From NCBI GenBank assembly GCA_035610365.1, contig CM069433.1:56472487-56536486 (forward strand): DNA of 64,000 nt. The letters run 5' to 3'. Of this stretch, positions 12,211 through 27,683 are shown piece by piece. Every line of letters starts with the position of its first letter. Positions within the stretch are counted from its first letter, which is position 1. This DNA is from Aquatica leii (taxonomy: Eukaryota > Arthropoda > Insecta > Coleoptera > Lampyridae). The notes below the pieces were generated by a model. It did not search any database, was not told where the DNA came from, and saw only the letters and a list, made by a program, of their open reading frames with translations. The translations under genes were made by a program, and so were the position numbers.

Positions 12211-12548
12211 TTACTTTTATATTTAATCTGTGCATGTACTCTACAATTTCCACTAAACGTTACATTACGTATTACGTTATTACTACATAGCAAAGTATGG
12301 GTTCAAAGCCCACACAGAAAAGTTCGAGCCACCTAATGTTTCCAAACTTGTTTCGTTGCAAGCATTAAGTCTGATAGTTCATGTGGCTTTTCTAAAAATC
12401 AAGAAAAACCTGAATATATAGTAAATTATAAAAAAAATTTAAGCATATACATTAATTTAAAAAACATAACAAAATTTTAGATCATAACGTAACATTTCTA
12501 GTTTTCAAAGGCATTTATTTGTAACATTGCATTTAAGAGTTTTCCGTG

Positions 12549-12717
12549 TTGTTCAACAGAGAGAATAGTATATTAAAACACAAGTTACAGAATGAACGCA
12601 CTTCAATCACGAGACCGCGTTTCATACACGAGCCGCGCAGCGGTGAGTTTATGAAGCGGTCGAGTGATTGAAACGTATTCTATGACGTGTGCTTTATACT
12701 ATTTTCTCTATTTCGAT
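12549..12717. repeat. Near-palindromic MITE, about 170 bp
   Basis: The two halves are imperfect reverse complements over the full length. The outer parts pair acagagagaatagtat with atactattttctctatt, and the inner parts pair ttcaatcac-gaccgc with gcggtc-gagtgattgaa around a GC-rich centre (cgagccgcgcagcggtgag). The GC-rich core is unusual against the AT-rich surroundings. This fits a hairpin MITE. Confidence 0.7.
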
Positions 12718-14298
12718 ACAATATTTAATATTTTTCTTATAATTTTAATTTTTAAAACAACATTGGGAAATTTATATTTTACTGAATTGGCAGCACTTAC
12801 ACTTTGACATATTGAAATTTATGTGTTAACCTAAAATCTCATACAAAATTTTTTCTTTATACCTTTATAAGTAAATAACTTTGAATTAATAGGACGTTTT
12901 TATTTTATCTTGGCATCAAAATTTGAATTTCAATTGTTAACTTCCAATAATTTTGATTTCTTTTTCATGTAACGTCAACTTACGATGCAGAGATACTAAC
13001 TTTGAAAAACTAACATTACTAAAATTCGTGTAAGAATTGGCTTATTCTTACACGGATTTTAGTGTAAGAATCGCTAATTCTGATGTTGAAATAGAGAAAT
13101 TGTTTTTTGAGTTCTCAAAAAGTATTATTTGACTATTAAAAGAAGTCTAATAAACATATGTTGGTATGTTTTTATGACTCATTCGGTACATGGTTAGTCA
13201 TTTTCAAAATTAAAACTGATAGCTTTGAATGTGATACTGTTTAAATTGAGTAAGGCTTCATAAAATTAGTTTTGTTTTTGAAAACCAAATAAGAAAAATA
13301 TGTGTTATAATTAGTACATACATACATAATAATAAAAATGTTGTGTAATTTCTAATCGATTATCTTAAACAAATCTACGTTTTATGAAAAAAAAAAAGAT
13401 TAAACTACTACTACTACTAAATTTTAACAAATATAAATACACAATTGTTTCAAATGTGGCGTAAAAATTCACTTTTGCAACGAAAGTAAGTTGTTCTTGT
13501 ATACACTAGATATACTCCAGAATCTAAATATTTAAATAATTCTTATAAAACTTATTTTAAAGCAGGTTTTTTAAATTTTTTTTTATATTAATCACTAATC
13601 ATTTTACTAATGAGACATTTCGTTTTAGCCGTCGGTCCTAATAGATTTGTAGAAAACGTTTTAAACGTTTAGAAAGTTGATGAGTATTCAAAAAATGCGT
13701 TTCCCCCAAATGTCGATTAAATTTTTTAAAGAAAAAATAATTACGGATAAACTTGCTTTAAATAATTATTAAGTAATGTTATAGAAGCACATTTACCTAC
13801 TTTTAACATGCATCAAGTGTAGGTCTAGTAAATCTGGATTAATATTTTATTTCGCATTTAAGCAGATTCAACATTACTAGTATTGGGCGGACATCGACCT
13901 CAGAAACGGTTCTTCAATGTCCGATCCAAGAATGTAGTTACCGCACGTTCAACGTCGAGTATTTGAATAGTATAGTGATAGAAAGCTATAACAAATACAA
14001 ATTAATCACATTTTTTTAAACTCATTCATATAAATTTAACCTGTCCAGATTTTCGTTTGAACAACTTTCTCTATCATTCTTTTTTGGTTCAGTCATCTTC
14101 GAAGAAACGCCATTTGTAAAAGTGCTCTCAGTTCTTACCCATTCACAGATATTTGTGTTAATTTACATTTCTTATAGCATTTTAAAATATTATTTAAATA
14201 ACGCTTATTTTTAAGATATGTATACTCGCTTGTTTGCATATAGTAGAATGTAAACTAGTAATACTTTTGTATTATACCTATATAAAATAAACAAACAT
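12718..14298. other. No recognised gene; small hairpin at about 13022-13061
   Basis: AT-rich sequence without supported coding. At 13022-13061 the phrase gtgtaagaattggc pairs with attcttacac, and a third copy (gtgtaagaat) follows at about 13060, giving a small hairpin repeat. The slightly GC-richer patch at 13890-13960 has no recognisable RNA fold or coding. Confidence 0.55.
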
Positions 14299-15470
14299 AC
14301 CGGGTGGTGCACGTAAGTGGTGAGCATAGGGATTTAACCTGTAAAATTAGTTTTATGCGATTTCCTGCTCTCCTGTTCATTTTACGGCAAAAACTGTAGA
14401 GAAGCAAGTTGTTCAAAATTAAAAACTGCAAAATTGTTTTTACATTTGTTATTAAGCTTTGGTTTAGTCAAAATTTTAAAAATAAATTCCAAACTTTCTG
14501 TTAAATTGTAGCTATTGCCATAACTTTTTTTTACAAAAATTATTTATAAACGTCAATGTTTGAAGTTTATAAACGTCAATCTATCTTATAAATAAAATCA
14601 AATCAAACAAAACATTATTATTAATAATTATAACAATATTTTTTAAACAAATAACACACAAAAATTAAAGACATTACAATACAAGGCAATAATAGTCTAT
14701 TGTAAAACGAAGTTCTAACACTGGCTAATTGTCTGGCAGTAATTCGATCACATTCTTCAAATATAGCGTCTTTTAACAAATCCTCATATCTTTTAGAATA
14801 AATTTTGTTTTTAAGATGTCCCTATAAAAAAATCGCAAGGTCCGGAGATCTTGCAGGCCAATTTATTTCACCACTCTGGCGAATCCAATGAATGATTCAG
14901 AGAAACAAAATCTAAATATTCTCGCACATTTATCCCATAATAACCCGGGCACCCATCATGTTGGAACAAAATATCCTGATCTGGATGAGCTGCATCTTCC
15001 AATGCAGGACAAACATTATTCTGCAGAACTTCCAAATAACTATTCGTATTCAAACTTCCCGTAATTTCAAATGGCCCTATTAGCTTGTGTTAAAAATTCC
15101 AGCTGAAATATTAATTTTCTGAAGATATTGACTGTGCGTGCATACATTCAAACGGCGATTTTCTTTGGCCCAGGTACGAGTATTTTGAACATTTGGTTCG
15201 CTATTTAAAGTAAATGTGCTTTCGTCAACGAAACAGATAGAGGAAATAAAGTGTTGATTACGATTTGCTTTTTCTTGCATAATTTCGTAAATAATGTTTC
15301 TACTTTCTAAATCAGGTAAAAAAGTTCTTGATGGCATTGAAACTTATAAGATTTATATCCATGTTTTTTAATAATTCTGAGGGCTGTTGCGTAGTGCATA
15401 CCACACGTATATTCATAATTGATTAAATCATTTTTATCATTTGCTAAAACTGTTTAATAGCCTTTTTTTA
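14299..15470 (-). mobile_element. Tc1/mariner-type transposon relic (minus strand)
   Basis: Minus-strand frames at 15337-15080 and 15053-14868 encode consecutive pieces of an IS630/Tc1-mariner transposase. The first has FVDESTFTLNSEPN (first catalytic Asp) and TRTWAKENRRL; the second has ILFQHDGCPGYYG (second catalytic Asp). Further downstream in broken frames come INWPARSP-like and GHLKNKIYSKRYEDLL, the usual C-terminal pattern. Frameshifts separate the parts and the N-terminal helix-turn-helix is missing or too decayed to see. The left end, accgggtggtgcacgtaag at about 14299, looks like a mariner terminus; I could not find its partner on the right, so the 5' end of the element seems lost. 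Confidence 0.8.
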
Positions 15471-15542
15471 AAATTTGCATCTCCCTGATTCGTACGCACT
15501 CAAAATTCGTGCGTTTGTGGCAGTTCGCTCCAACTGCTCCAT

Positions 15543-16618
15543 GGTAGCTAAGCTCCTGACTAAGCCTTTTGATTCGAGAGTGATCGTGGGTACATCCAAA
15601 GATAATTTAAATAAGATACAGCACTTCGTATATAGACAAGTCAAAAGAATATGCAGAAAAATTGTTATTTTTTAACGTATGTCGCTTTACCTTTAAGATA
15701 TAGAATTTTTTTCTAAAAAAAATCGTCGTAGGCAGGATTTGAACTTAGTATTATATATGGAATTTACTTTAAATTATAAATCAAATATCTAATAAACTGT
15801 TAATGTTAGAAAAAATTTTTTTTTGAATAAATTGTTAGGAAGAATTAACTCTATAAGAAACTGTCAAAATAATTCGAATAATTTACATACGTACAATTTT
15901 TTTTAAGAAAAACTGAAAATTGGCGGATACACTTACTCATCTTTGGATGTATCCACGGTAACTCTCGAACCAAAACTCCTAGTAACTTGAAATTTGGTAT
16001 GGAGCTGAAAATTATATTCTCTCTGCTTTGTCAAAAGATGGGTTTGATAAAGAAATCGGAAGTGGCTGTATCCGCCATTTTTAAGAGTTTTTCTTATATA
16101 ATTTTGTACGTATGTAAATTATTTTAAATGAATTCACAAATATAATATAGTTTCGAACCCTGCCTGCGACGATTTTTTTTACTGATTTACTAAAAATTGT
16201 AATTTTTTTCCAAAAAAATTTTTTGCATAATTTAGTTTTCAACGTCTTTTGAATCGGAAAAATGTATTTTTGACAAAAAAACTTTGATGTCTGTGTGTGT
16301 GTAACGATGTAACCACGATAATTCTCGAACCAAATGTCCTAGTAACTTGATTTGGTATGCAGCTAGTTTTTCATATTTTCTCGATTTTATCAAAAAATGA
16401 GTCTGATAAAAAAACCAGAAGTGTCTGTATCCGCCAGTTTTAGCAGTTTTTTTAATATAATTTTGTACGTATGTAAATTATTCGAATTATTTTCCAGTTT
16501 CTTCCTAACAGTTTATTCAAATAAAAAAAAATTCTAACATTAACAGTTTATTAGATATTTGATTTATAATTTAAAATGAATTCGAAATATTATCTAGGTT
16601 CGAATTCTGCCTGCCACA
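15543..16618. repeat. Fold-back repeat island with reiterated inner unit
   Basis: Outer arms of about 180 bp are inverted copies: 15725-15905 (aggcaggatttgaac ... catacgtacaa) and 16458-16618 (ttgtacgtatgtaaatta ... ttcgaattctgcctgcc). Between them lie two direct copies of a unit holding ccacggtaactctcgaacca, ctagtaacttg, tttggtatg and tgtatccgcca (15945-16130 and 16310-16480). A third copy, inverted, lies outside at about 15543-15605. An extra arm end (ttcgaaccctgcctgcg) lies at about 16150-16175. The termini resemble a tRNA T-arm (ggttcgaattctgcc), but no A box or cloverleaf is present. Confidence 0.75.
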
Positions 16619-19104
16619 ATTAAAAAAAAAATGAATTTACTAAAGGGGAAAGCAATACCGAGGCGCACAAATATAGAAGTTAATCGATATGACAACATAA
16701 CCTCAATTTACCATATTTCGATTATACCATAATAAAATCAAAGAATAAAATTTCAAAAAAAATAAGCATGCTAGGAAGTCAATACAAACGTGTATATATA
16801 TATACTAATGTGTAAACTTTACTATTATTTCTTTTAAGCAAATAAAATTATAAACCTAAGTTTTCTGAATTCTCTATATTCTTTTGAGTTGGATGTTTTT
16901 CTTCAATTTAAAAATAAAAAATATGTATAAATTTCTTATAGGAAAGTCGTGTGGTGACCACACCAGTGTTTTAAAACAGTAGAAGAAAACGGCAACATAA
17001 CGATTGGTAGATAAGTTTTCTTCAAATTGCATTTTCATGTTATTCTAAATTTTGGTGTTTTTGGTTTTGCTTTTAAATCAGTAATTGAAGTACAAAATAT
17101 ATAATTGTCAGACGTTTTTAACATTCGGCGTAAGTACTTGTTATCATCATCTCAATAATATTTTAATGAAAGACACGGTAATGAAATAATTGTGATAAAA
17201 AACACTTAAAATTACCGTTTATACAAAATATCTCAGTTTATCGTATTAGAACTTTATCACTCATGTTAGTAGAAGACTAATAAGTGGCAAATTCATAATG
17301 TGTCAACATAGTTTTAAATAACGCAGTTATTTTCAGCTTGTGTTAAAAAGATTCTTGATTGTGAGAAAAGCAACTTAAAGTAATTAAAAACATTATAGAT
17401 TTTTATAATCTTCAAGATTTCAAATAAGTACCAAAGTGATTAACTAAACGGTTATACTTTATTAATTTCAAAAGAGCATTTTTGTATACATCACGCTTTT
17501 AAAACAAAAACAAACGTCTGGAGAACATAAATTGAAGATTGGCAAAAAAGATAAAATAAAAAAATACCTGCAGCCATATAAATAAACAAATAAATAACTT
17601 AATGTGAAAATTACCACTCAAAAAATAAAATTACAATAAATAAATATACAGTTTGATGCAAATTAGTAACCCAGAGATTCGTTGTGAAATAAATCTCACA
17701 TTTCAACTACCTGAGAGTAAACAACGGCCATCGTATATCAAAACAACAATATAAATTATAAAAACAAACAAATATTTTCAAAGAATAAATAAAAGCATTA
17801 AACAAAATCACTAAAGTATGAAATGAAAATTTTGAAAAAAAAATGAAATTTACAATTTTGAGTAATTACATAAATAATCACTTAATTAAGGAGTTTTGTA
17901 TTATATGAAAATAATGATTACTTGAGTTTTTATTCTTCTCTCAACTAACGTGTAATTTACTAACTTACTAACGTAAACACAGCTAAATCAATTTAAACAA
18001 TTAGTAGATAAGTTTTAGATCAGATCAAACACAATTGTATAAGAAATGTATGTTAGGTATCTAATAAACATACACGCAAAAACAACAATGTATATTAGAC
18101 AACGTCTTGTTTAAATAAAGTAATTGATTGTCTCAAAATTTTAGCCTCTCACGAATACAAAATTCAAATTATAATCATGATTTTGTTAATTTTGTTGTTA
18201 GATTAAATATATATGTATTCAAATATTACTGTATTATAAGTGACTTTTATTTTTTTATAATTTAAAAATATCTTGTTTTATTGTTATAAAGTATCGAATG
18301 ATAACGAAACAATTACGTGGGTATTATTTTGTTTAAAGCTTAAAAAGTTTAAACAAAATTTGTGATTTGTGGAACTACTTAATCATATTAAAGCTCATTG
18401 TTTCGAATTATCATTTTAGTGTTTCGAATTTGGCTTTAGCTAAAATTGGTAGACGTTTAAGAAGTCAACTTGCTTACTTCCTTTGGACAACAAACTTTGA
18501 ATAAAAATTTAATAAATGTGACATTAATCATGTGCAGGTCACATCTAATTTGAAATTTTAAAATAGTACATTGAAACAACTATATAAAACAAATATGTTT
18601 TGTAATAAAATCAGAAATATAATAGTTGCATTAAACTCATATGTGTTAATTAACTTAAAGTGCAGTTTACTGTTCTCAAAATGGATAAAGTAAACTAAAA
18701 AAGACGATTTTTTAATATTCCATTCCAACGTAAATTAACCCAATCTAATCTTATACTGCAAAACTCATCAAATATGTAGGTAATGCACAGATTTCTATTT
18801 GATGCAGATAAACCGTAATTAATTATAACATGAATATCAAAGTATTATAGGTCCTTAAGCAAAAAATAGAAAATATCACGCTGATGCAAAACTACTCGAT
18901 ATCATTATTGCTAATTGGAAAATATAATTGTTTTTAATCTTATTTTGAAAATAATAGTTAAAAAATGTATTTATAAGTTCAACAACATTGAAGTATAAAT
19001 CGTGTATTAATTAAAGAAAGTATTCTTCACGGCCATTACCAAATGTACTTAATTCTTCTGAAATCATTTTTAATAACAAAACGTAAACATTCTTACTAGA
19101 ATAT
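16619..19104. other. AT-rich stretch with no recognised gene
   Basis: Nothing beyond low-complexity AT sequence is supported. A short self-complementary phrase (gtgtggtgaccacacc) occurs at 16949-16964, with no partner sequence around it. Confidence 0.65.
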
Positions 19105-19675
19105 TTATTCTAAAACACTTGCATCTTATGTTTATGTACTTTACATACATTTTCATTATTTAACAAGTGATAGTATAAATATTCGAACACTTGTCAAACA
19201 AAATTAGATGCAAATCTTGAATTACTTTTTTAGCATTTCAATAAGGAGCTAAAAAAGTAATTCAAGTGTTATATTAATCTAAGGAGGAAGGAAAAAAAGA
19301 ACAACTTACCGTAAAATTAGATACTATAGATATCAGAACTGTCAAAGATAAATTCTACGTGTTTTTGTTCAAGTGTCAAAAATAACCCAAATTTGCTTAA
19401 ATTTTATCTTATTGCATTCAGCTCATATCTTCTGGTCTTCATGACGAAGTATGGTTTGTAACTCGATTGAAATGAAAATTTGATACTCATATAGTTCCTT
19501 ACGTTCGCACAAGCTCGCACTCGGAACTTTCTAGTAGTATAAAATTTTTATTCCAACCTTGTTACAAAATATACTATTCTAAAACACTTGCGTCGTACGT
19601 ACTTTACATACATTTTCATTCTGTAATAAGAGATTAAATGATCATTCTGCCACTGGTCAAACAAAATTACATACC
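19105..19675 (+). repeat. Direct repeat pair around a dispersed repeat copy
   Basis: A block containing ttctaaaacacttgc, tactttacatacattttcat and gtcaaacaaaatta occurs at about 19105-19215 and again at about 19572-19672 in the same orientation. Between them, 19385-19570 is a copy of a second repeat seen again at 25085-25262: both have aaattttatcttatt, agctcata, ttctggtc, ttggaatgaaaatt-like and attccaac-ttgttaca phrases. The units are non-coding and their superfamily is unknown. Confidence 0.65.
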
Positions 19676-19756
19676 TTTGGGTGTCATTAAAAAAATTACA
19701 AAAAAAGAATTATTACACCATTTCTTAATTTTAATAATTGCACAAACGGTATCACA

Positions 19757-22460
<2,704 letters not shown>

Positions 22461-22819
22461 TATTTGGTATGATTCTAAAAAAAGTAGGTACAATTTGTGG
22501 GTCATCTCTCCTCGACTCGACTGGCCCACTTATCCTCTCATCCGAGAAGAGATAGACTACTGAATAACGGCCGTATTGACCACAAACGCGACGACGTTTT
22601 AAGACTTTGCCACACAGAACGCAACGTTTCTGTACCGTTGCGTTACGGCGGTACCGTTGTATGAGACGACAGCGCATCATCCCTGCAACACACATGGCGT
22701 TAACACCCAGTGCTACTTTTTGGAACACGATGTCAGCCATTCGGGTTGTGGAAAATTACAACAGTCACGTGCGTTACTGGCGTTCTCGTTGCTTCTTTTT
22801 CCAGTCACATACTTTTAAG

Positions 22820-24423
22820 ATGAGTGAAAAAACTGGGAAGCTTATTGAACAAGTAAAATTAGTTTGTTTATTTGTACGATACTTTACATAATCTGTACAA
22901 AAATGCGATGGAAAAGGCGGAGGCGTGGAATGTGATTGCTGTGTATTACATGTAAGTACGAATACCTACGCATCATAATTTATTAACATAGGTTATTATT
23001 ACTTTGTGTTATAAACATGACCTCATAAAATTATGACTACTGGCAAAGCAATTAGAAAACTTTTCGCAAATTTGAATCGGAGCACTAGTTGATCTTCGAT
23101 TAGTGGCATATGTTGGTACAAGCGCTTGCATAGGCTCTATGGCATCATCTTTCGTCAGATCCTGGACTGAATACTCTAGATAAACATTATTCCTCATTAT
23201 AATGTAGTTACGCAAACAGCTTTAACTACGCAATGTGCTGTTGAGGTACCTGTTTCTATTGGTCTCAAAAATACATGCCATTTCATACCAAACACATTTT
23301 CTACGACGCGATGGCCTCGACTGAGTAGTGCATTAAAAAAAATTTTTTGATCGACATTTCAGCTTTGGGAATCTGCCTCATTAGGTATGTTTCAAATTAA
23401 TAGCCTTCATCACCGACGATGACATGAAGCATGGGAGTATTTGTGCCAGGTAGTGGATTTGGAGGGAGAATATTTTTTCCATCAATGTACTGCCATGCCG
23501 GTAAAAAGCAGAATTTTCAAGTATAGTACAGTAGCTATGCCGTCAACTACTATGAACTTGTAGAATGGGTCCGCCACTGCCAGAAGGGCGAGAGAAAAAA
23601 ATGTTTGTACTAATATTCAGGTTTACTGTTGTTGGGACATTTTAGTTTGATGTGTTTTCCATCTATGCTTCTAACACAATTTGAAAAACCTCATATATTG
23701 ACTGCAAAACGTTTTATATTTCCTGACAAAGGTTTCTTACTATGTTAGAAACAGTTGAACGTCTCAAGCGAAAAGAAAAAGCGATAGTTGGCAACTGTCG
23801 CCAGTACCTAAATACCTGAAAAATAAAGAATACATATTAAATACTTATTACATTTTTCATCATATAAACTTGGAACTATTAATCGAAATTTTTTTATAAT
23901 TTTTTTAGGTGATGCTGCCAAGACAAATGAAAAAGTTTACGGGACAATTATACGAAGTACAAGAAAAGCGTGAGACGCGTAACGGGGCAGGCCAAAAAGT
24001 ACCAGAAGTGACAATGGAGTCAACTAATGCAATTTTTGGATGATACTCTTCAAAGCTGCGGAACATGAAACACAAACAGTTCCACCCTCAACACAAACGC
24101 CGATGCCACCCTTTCTTACACAAAAAAAAGCTACTTGCTACTCTCTTCGCAAAAATGGCAATGAAAGAACTCACTCGCCTGGGCTATCCACAGCGTGCTC
24201 ACCAATGCATTACGATCATTCACCATCTCCTTCAGAACATAGTACGTCCCCGTTCCTAGTTTATCACAACGTGAGTCCAATGGACTCATCAACTAATAAT
24301 TCGTATGCCCACGTCATTTATATGACATTTGTGGAACTCATTTTGATTCAGTTTAGTTTCGTTGCGTATGTAATCTATTATGTTTGTTTTGTTTTTTATA
24401 TTTTGTCAAAAATTAAATCTTAG
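22820..24423 (+). pseudogene. Harbinger MADF-domain protein (two parts)
   Basis: The first part starts with atgagtgaaaaaactggg at 22820 and reads KTGKLIEQVK, then (after a frame break) YDTLHNLYKNAMEKAEAWNVI, the Trp-containing MADF (Myb/SANT-like) pattern. It ends near a consensus splice donor (gtaagt, 22952). The second part, after an acceptor-like ttttttag near 23910, reads MKKFTGQLYEVQEKRE and then ends in a Pro/Thr/Ser-rich tail (open frame 24040-24423). In Harbinger elements this protein binds DNA and brings the nuclease to the element ends. The region between the parts overlaps the antisense nuclease gene. The exon join is my inference. Confidence 0.6.
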
Positions 24424-24815
24424 GTAGCTCATTTGTTTCCATCACTTTTTATATTACTCTGGTCTGCTTGAAATAAATACTTTTGTAAAAATGTAAGCAA
24501 TAATTTTTGATCAACTTACTTCAAATAAATGACTAGTCTTTCCCTACTTTCAACAGGTCTCCTTCAGTTTGTGGTAATCTTCTCAATATTCGTCTGCAGT
24601 ATATCTTCAAAATTTTGTGTCAACATGCAGAAGTATGCAAAAAAACGATGTTTATGTAAGCGCAGCTCCTGACACAGACGGTGATATTCACCTAGTTCTT
24701 CTCTTTTTGTTGATTGAGTGCACCCAACACCGTCTCTTCTTTTCACTGCTCTTAATTACAGCTAGAAGAAGCAGAGCTTCTTTATCATCAGAACTACCCA
24801 TTGATTTCAATTCAG
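22970..24815 (-). pseudogene. Harbinger nuclease (transposase), broken
   Basis: The N-terminus is clear at about 24802-24570: MGSSDDKEALLLL, then REELGEYHRLCQELRL and FFAYFCMLTQNFEDILQ, the standard start of insect Harbinger nucleases. Further along the minus strand are TIAFSFRLRRSTVSNIVR (about 23805-23750), NCVRSIDGKHIKLKCPNN (about 23685-23630, first catalytic Asp), LHVIVGDEGY (about 23430, second catalytic Asp), a LMRP-like piece and RGHRVVENVFGMKW (about 23310, conserved R..EN..G with the Glu). A C-terminal frame lies at 23215-23009. Several stops and shifts interrupt it, and part of the N-terminal half is missing. Confidence 0.8.
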
Positions 24816-25084
24816 CGGAGCTGTTGTAGAAACACACACACATACACAATACTAGATCGTCTGCCTTTATAGCTCTGTGAGTGCGACGTAGTCATATTGC
24901 CGCAAACGCGTTCTGTGTGGCAACGCCTTTAGGTTAGAATATCAATATACAAACTTAACAGTTCAAAATTCCCAAATAAACATCGATACTGATGGCTTTG
25001 TATCGATGCATCTTTAACATTCTATTGTTAATTGTAATTATTACAATTTAATAAAAATAATGTTTGTGTTTAAATGTCAATATA

Positions 25085-25262
25085 AATAACTCAAAATTGT
25101 TTAAATTTTATCTTATTACATTTAGCTCATACATTCTGGTCGTGGAGAAAATAGGATTTGTTGCTCTGTTGGAATGAAAATTCAATATCGTTACTAACGC
25201 TCTCGCAACCTTCCTACTAATATGAAAATTTCATTCCAACTTTGTTACAGAATATACTAAAA
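25085..25262 (+). repeat. Dispersed repeat, second copy (matches 19385-19570)
   Basis: Same order of phrases as the earlier copy: aaattttatcttatt, agctcata, attctggtcgtgg, gttggaatgaaaattc, a gttact-rich middle, attccaactttgttacaga and atatact. The orientation is the same as the first copy, about 5.7 kb upstream. Non-coding. Confidence 0.65.
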
Positions 25263-25357
25263 ACGGATAGCTATAAATAATATAATAATTTGCCTAATGA
25301 GAAAGTTAATTGTTCTTAAAAACATAGGTACTACAAATTTTAGAATTGTTTAAAATG

Positions 25358-27318
25358 TATCACGCCTTACTCCCTGTGGTGGTGCGGAGACGAGGAAGGG
25401 GGGGTGGTAGATTGCTTCGCCCAGCTAGCTCGTTCGGGTCGTGGATCTGATGGAACTGTGCTGGTGGTCGTCACAGTTACCGGGCGCCAGGGTTCAGTGA
25501 TCCACTGAACGAAGCAACTACTCTGCATACAACCTCCACAGAACCCAAGTGGAGGGATTAGCCCTAGGTTTTTCTTCTTCCAACTCAACTAACCTAAAAT
25601 ACACCACGCGAAAGACGGCAACAATAAAAGCCAAGGATAAAGAACCAAAAGGTGTTTATTTCTCTACCAAATCCACAAAATTACCAAAATCGATAACATA
25701 TATATAAATGGCGTCAACCACGCTTACGCAAATCCCCAATAATGAACACAAAATATATAACACACATAAAATATATATATATATATATACAAAATGTACC
25801 TTACTCACCGTGTCATTAACCCTCTATAATGAACTGTAAACCTTGTTGGTTTAAAAACAAACTGAATTAAATGCAAGACAAAGGTGATTAGTTTCTTTTC
25901 GTGTTTTATTTTTTTCTTTTTCTTACAGGGACCAAAACTACTACAACGCGCAATTCGTCAATTACCCCAAAATAACAAGTAAACCATATATATATGCATA
26001 CATATACGTCGCAACTATAATAATCACAATAAAGGAAATATCAAATGACTAAATAAACGCTTATCGTTAATTACAAACGTTACTCGTTGGAATCCCCTAC
26101 AGAAATGTATCACCTTCTTTATAATAATGATATAATCACAATGCAAAACTAAATATGAATCAATGACCGGTTTACACAACAAGAATTTTTAAGTGACGGG
26201 ATTTTTCGTTCTTTAGTTAAGTGACAAGTGACAACAGTGTGAACACATGTTGCATGCGATTGAATGTCTTTTTATTTTCGTTTTTATAGAATCCCTTTTA
26301 TTTTGTTCGTAGTTTTTATTCGGGGTGTGAATGTTTCCTTTTTGTTTTGTGCGGTGTGATTGTTCTATTTTTGTTTGTGATGTGAATGCTATTTTTTTTT
26401 TGTATGAGCGACTACTTTTTTTTGTGTGAATGACCTATTTTGTTGTGGTGGTATCAGGTGAGTTAAACTTCACAAATCTTAACTATTTACAAGTAAAGTG
26501 ACACAGGTACATCAGGACGAACACTAATACACGGACTGACCTTGTCGCAGCTGTCTTCGGCATAACTGCATCGATGGGAAGGTACGTACCAAATATTTAA
26601 TCAAACGCACACTAAATCATATACTTTGTAGGTCGATGTTGCCCCAATGCTTCCGGGTGTCGAAGCAGGTTCCCCGATGTATGCGACAGATTGACGAAGT
26701 AAGTACAGCGAGACGAATTACTTTACATAAACTTCCCCGTTGACAAGTTGTACATGGTAGGGCCCAAAATCGCAAGCAGCTCACAGCGATACAACGTATT
26801 TACAACACCATAATCCAAGAGAACGAATAAAAAGCAAAAATAAGTAAAAACGAGCAACAGGGGCAAGAACAAAAACAATAAAGCCTAAAATGACTATCGT
26901 TAGCTTAGTTATTAAGCTGAAAATCGAATGTGCTTACCTTAGGTGTAATGCGGCTTGCTTGTAATTGAGGTAGTTTTTTTTATCCCGTTCAATACGGTGA
27001 TTCTCTACGGTAATTCACGACAACCAAATATCCATAATACTAATCCAAATATACAGAGAATAATAATTGTACTTCCAGAATTGATCCGGTAATTTTCCGG
27101 GTGCACTAGGCACAGGCTCTGATGTACATTCCACCTCGTATGTGATAAGACAAGAAGTGACCGAATTTTCCGTTCTGACGTTCTTATCAGTATCTACATT
27201 CTTTTCAAAAACTTATACCGCTATCAAATTTACCTTTTCTATGCGGGAAATTGTTGTTTAGTTTATTTGGCCTAACTTTCATAGGACCTAATTGTTAGTG
27301 TGATTTTATCCTGTTACA
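25358..27318 (-). repeat. 3' LTR of the Ty3/gypsy fossil
   Basis: 1961 bp, reading TGTAACAGG ... GTGATA in element orientation and matching 32652-34597 almost base for base. It differs from the other LTR mainly by a roughly 30-bp stretch near 25705 that the other copy lacks, and by lacking a roughly 20-bp stretch that the other copy has near 33500. Both LTRs contain the same short Trp/Pro-rich open frame near their distal end (25367-25588 here), whose meaning is unknown. Confidence 0.95.
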
Positions 27319-27683
27319 ACCCCCTCTTTACCTGGAAAAAGGTAAATTCCTCGAATTTACCGCTGTCAAGTTAGGTACTATAATGTGATGAATAGGACTA
27401 TACACGAAACGACACAGACAGACCCTAATCTTACTAAGAAATTTAAATACACGAACCCACAGTACTAAACTAAACTAACGACTGAGCAAATAATTATTCA
27501 AAAAAAATGAAACCACTTATAACCAAAAAAAAAATAAATTCAAACTCAAAAAGAAAAGACAAAAAGAAAAAAATGAATCATTCCTACTTGCAAAACCAAA
27601 ATGCTAACTAAACTAATCCTAGGTTTACAAAGCCGATAGAGTATTTCCCCCTCTCTCTCTAACGTGGGGTCCGATCCAATCCG

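Larger units (their letters stand above)
22602..24928. mobile_element. PIF/Harbinger transposon with TTA target duplication
   Basis: The ends are inverted copies: agactttgccacacagaacgc from 22602 on the left, and gcgttctgtgtggcaacgcct to 24928 on the right (two mismatches). Each is flanked by TTA (22599-22601 and 24929-24931), the usual 3-bp Harbinger duplication. Inside are the two genes expected of an autonomous Harbinger: a MADF-type protein on the plus strand and the nuclease on the minus strand. The copy is 2.3 kb, short for an autonomous member, and its nuclease has several breaks, so it is probably inactive. It sits about 140 bp from the N-terminal end of the pogo relic. Confidence 0.88.

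Noticed and set aside
12297-12335. T-arm-like phrase (tgggttcaaagcccac)
   Set aside because: It is a short self-complementary phrase with no cloverleaf around it.
16594-16615. tRNA gene or tRNA-derived SINE (ggttcgaattctgcc)
   Set aside because: Only a T-arm-like phrase is present; there is no A box, anticodon arm or acceptor pairing upstream, and the phrase is the end of an inverted arm.
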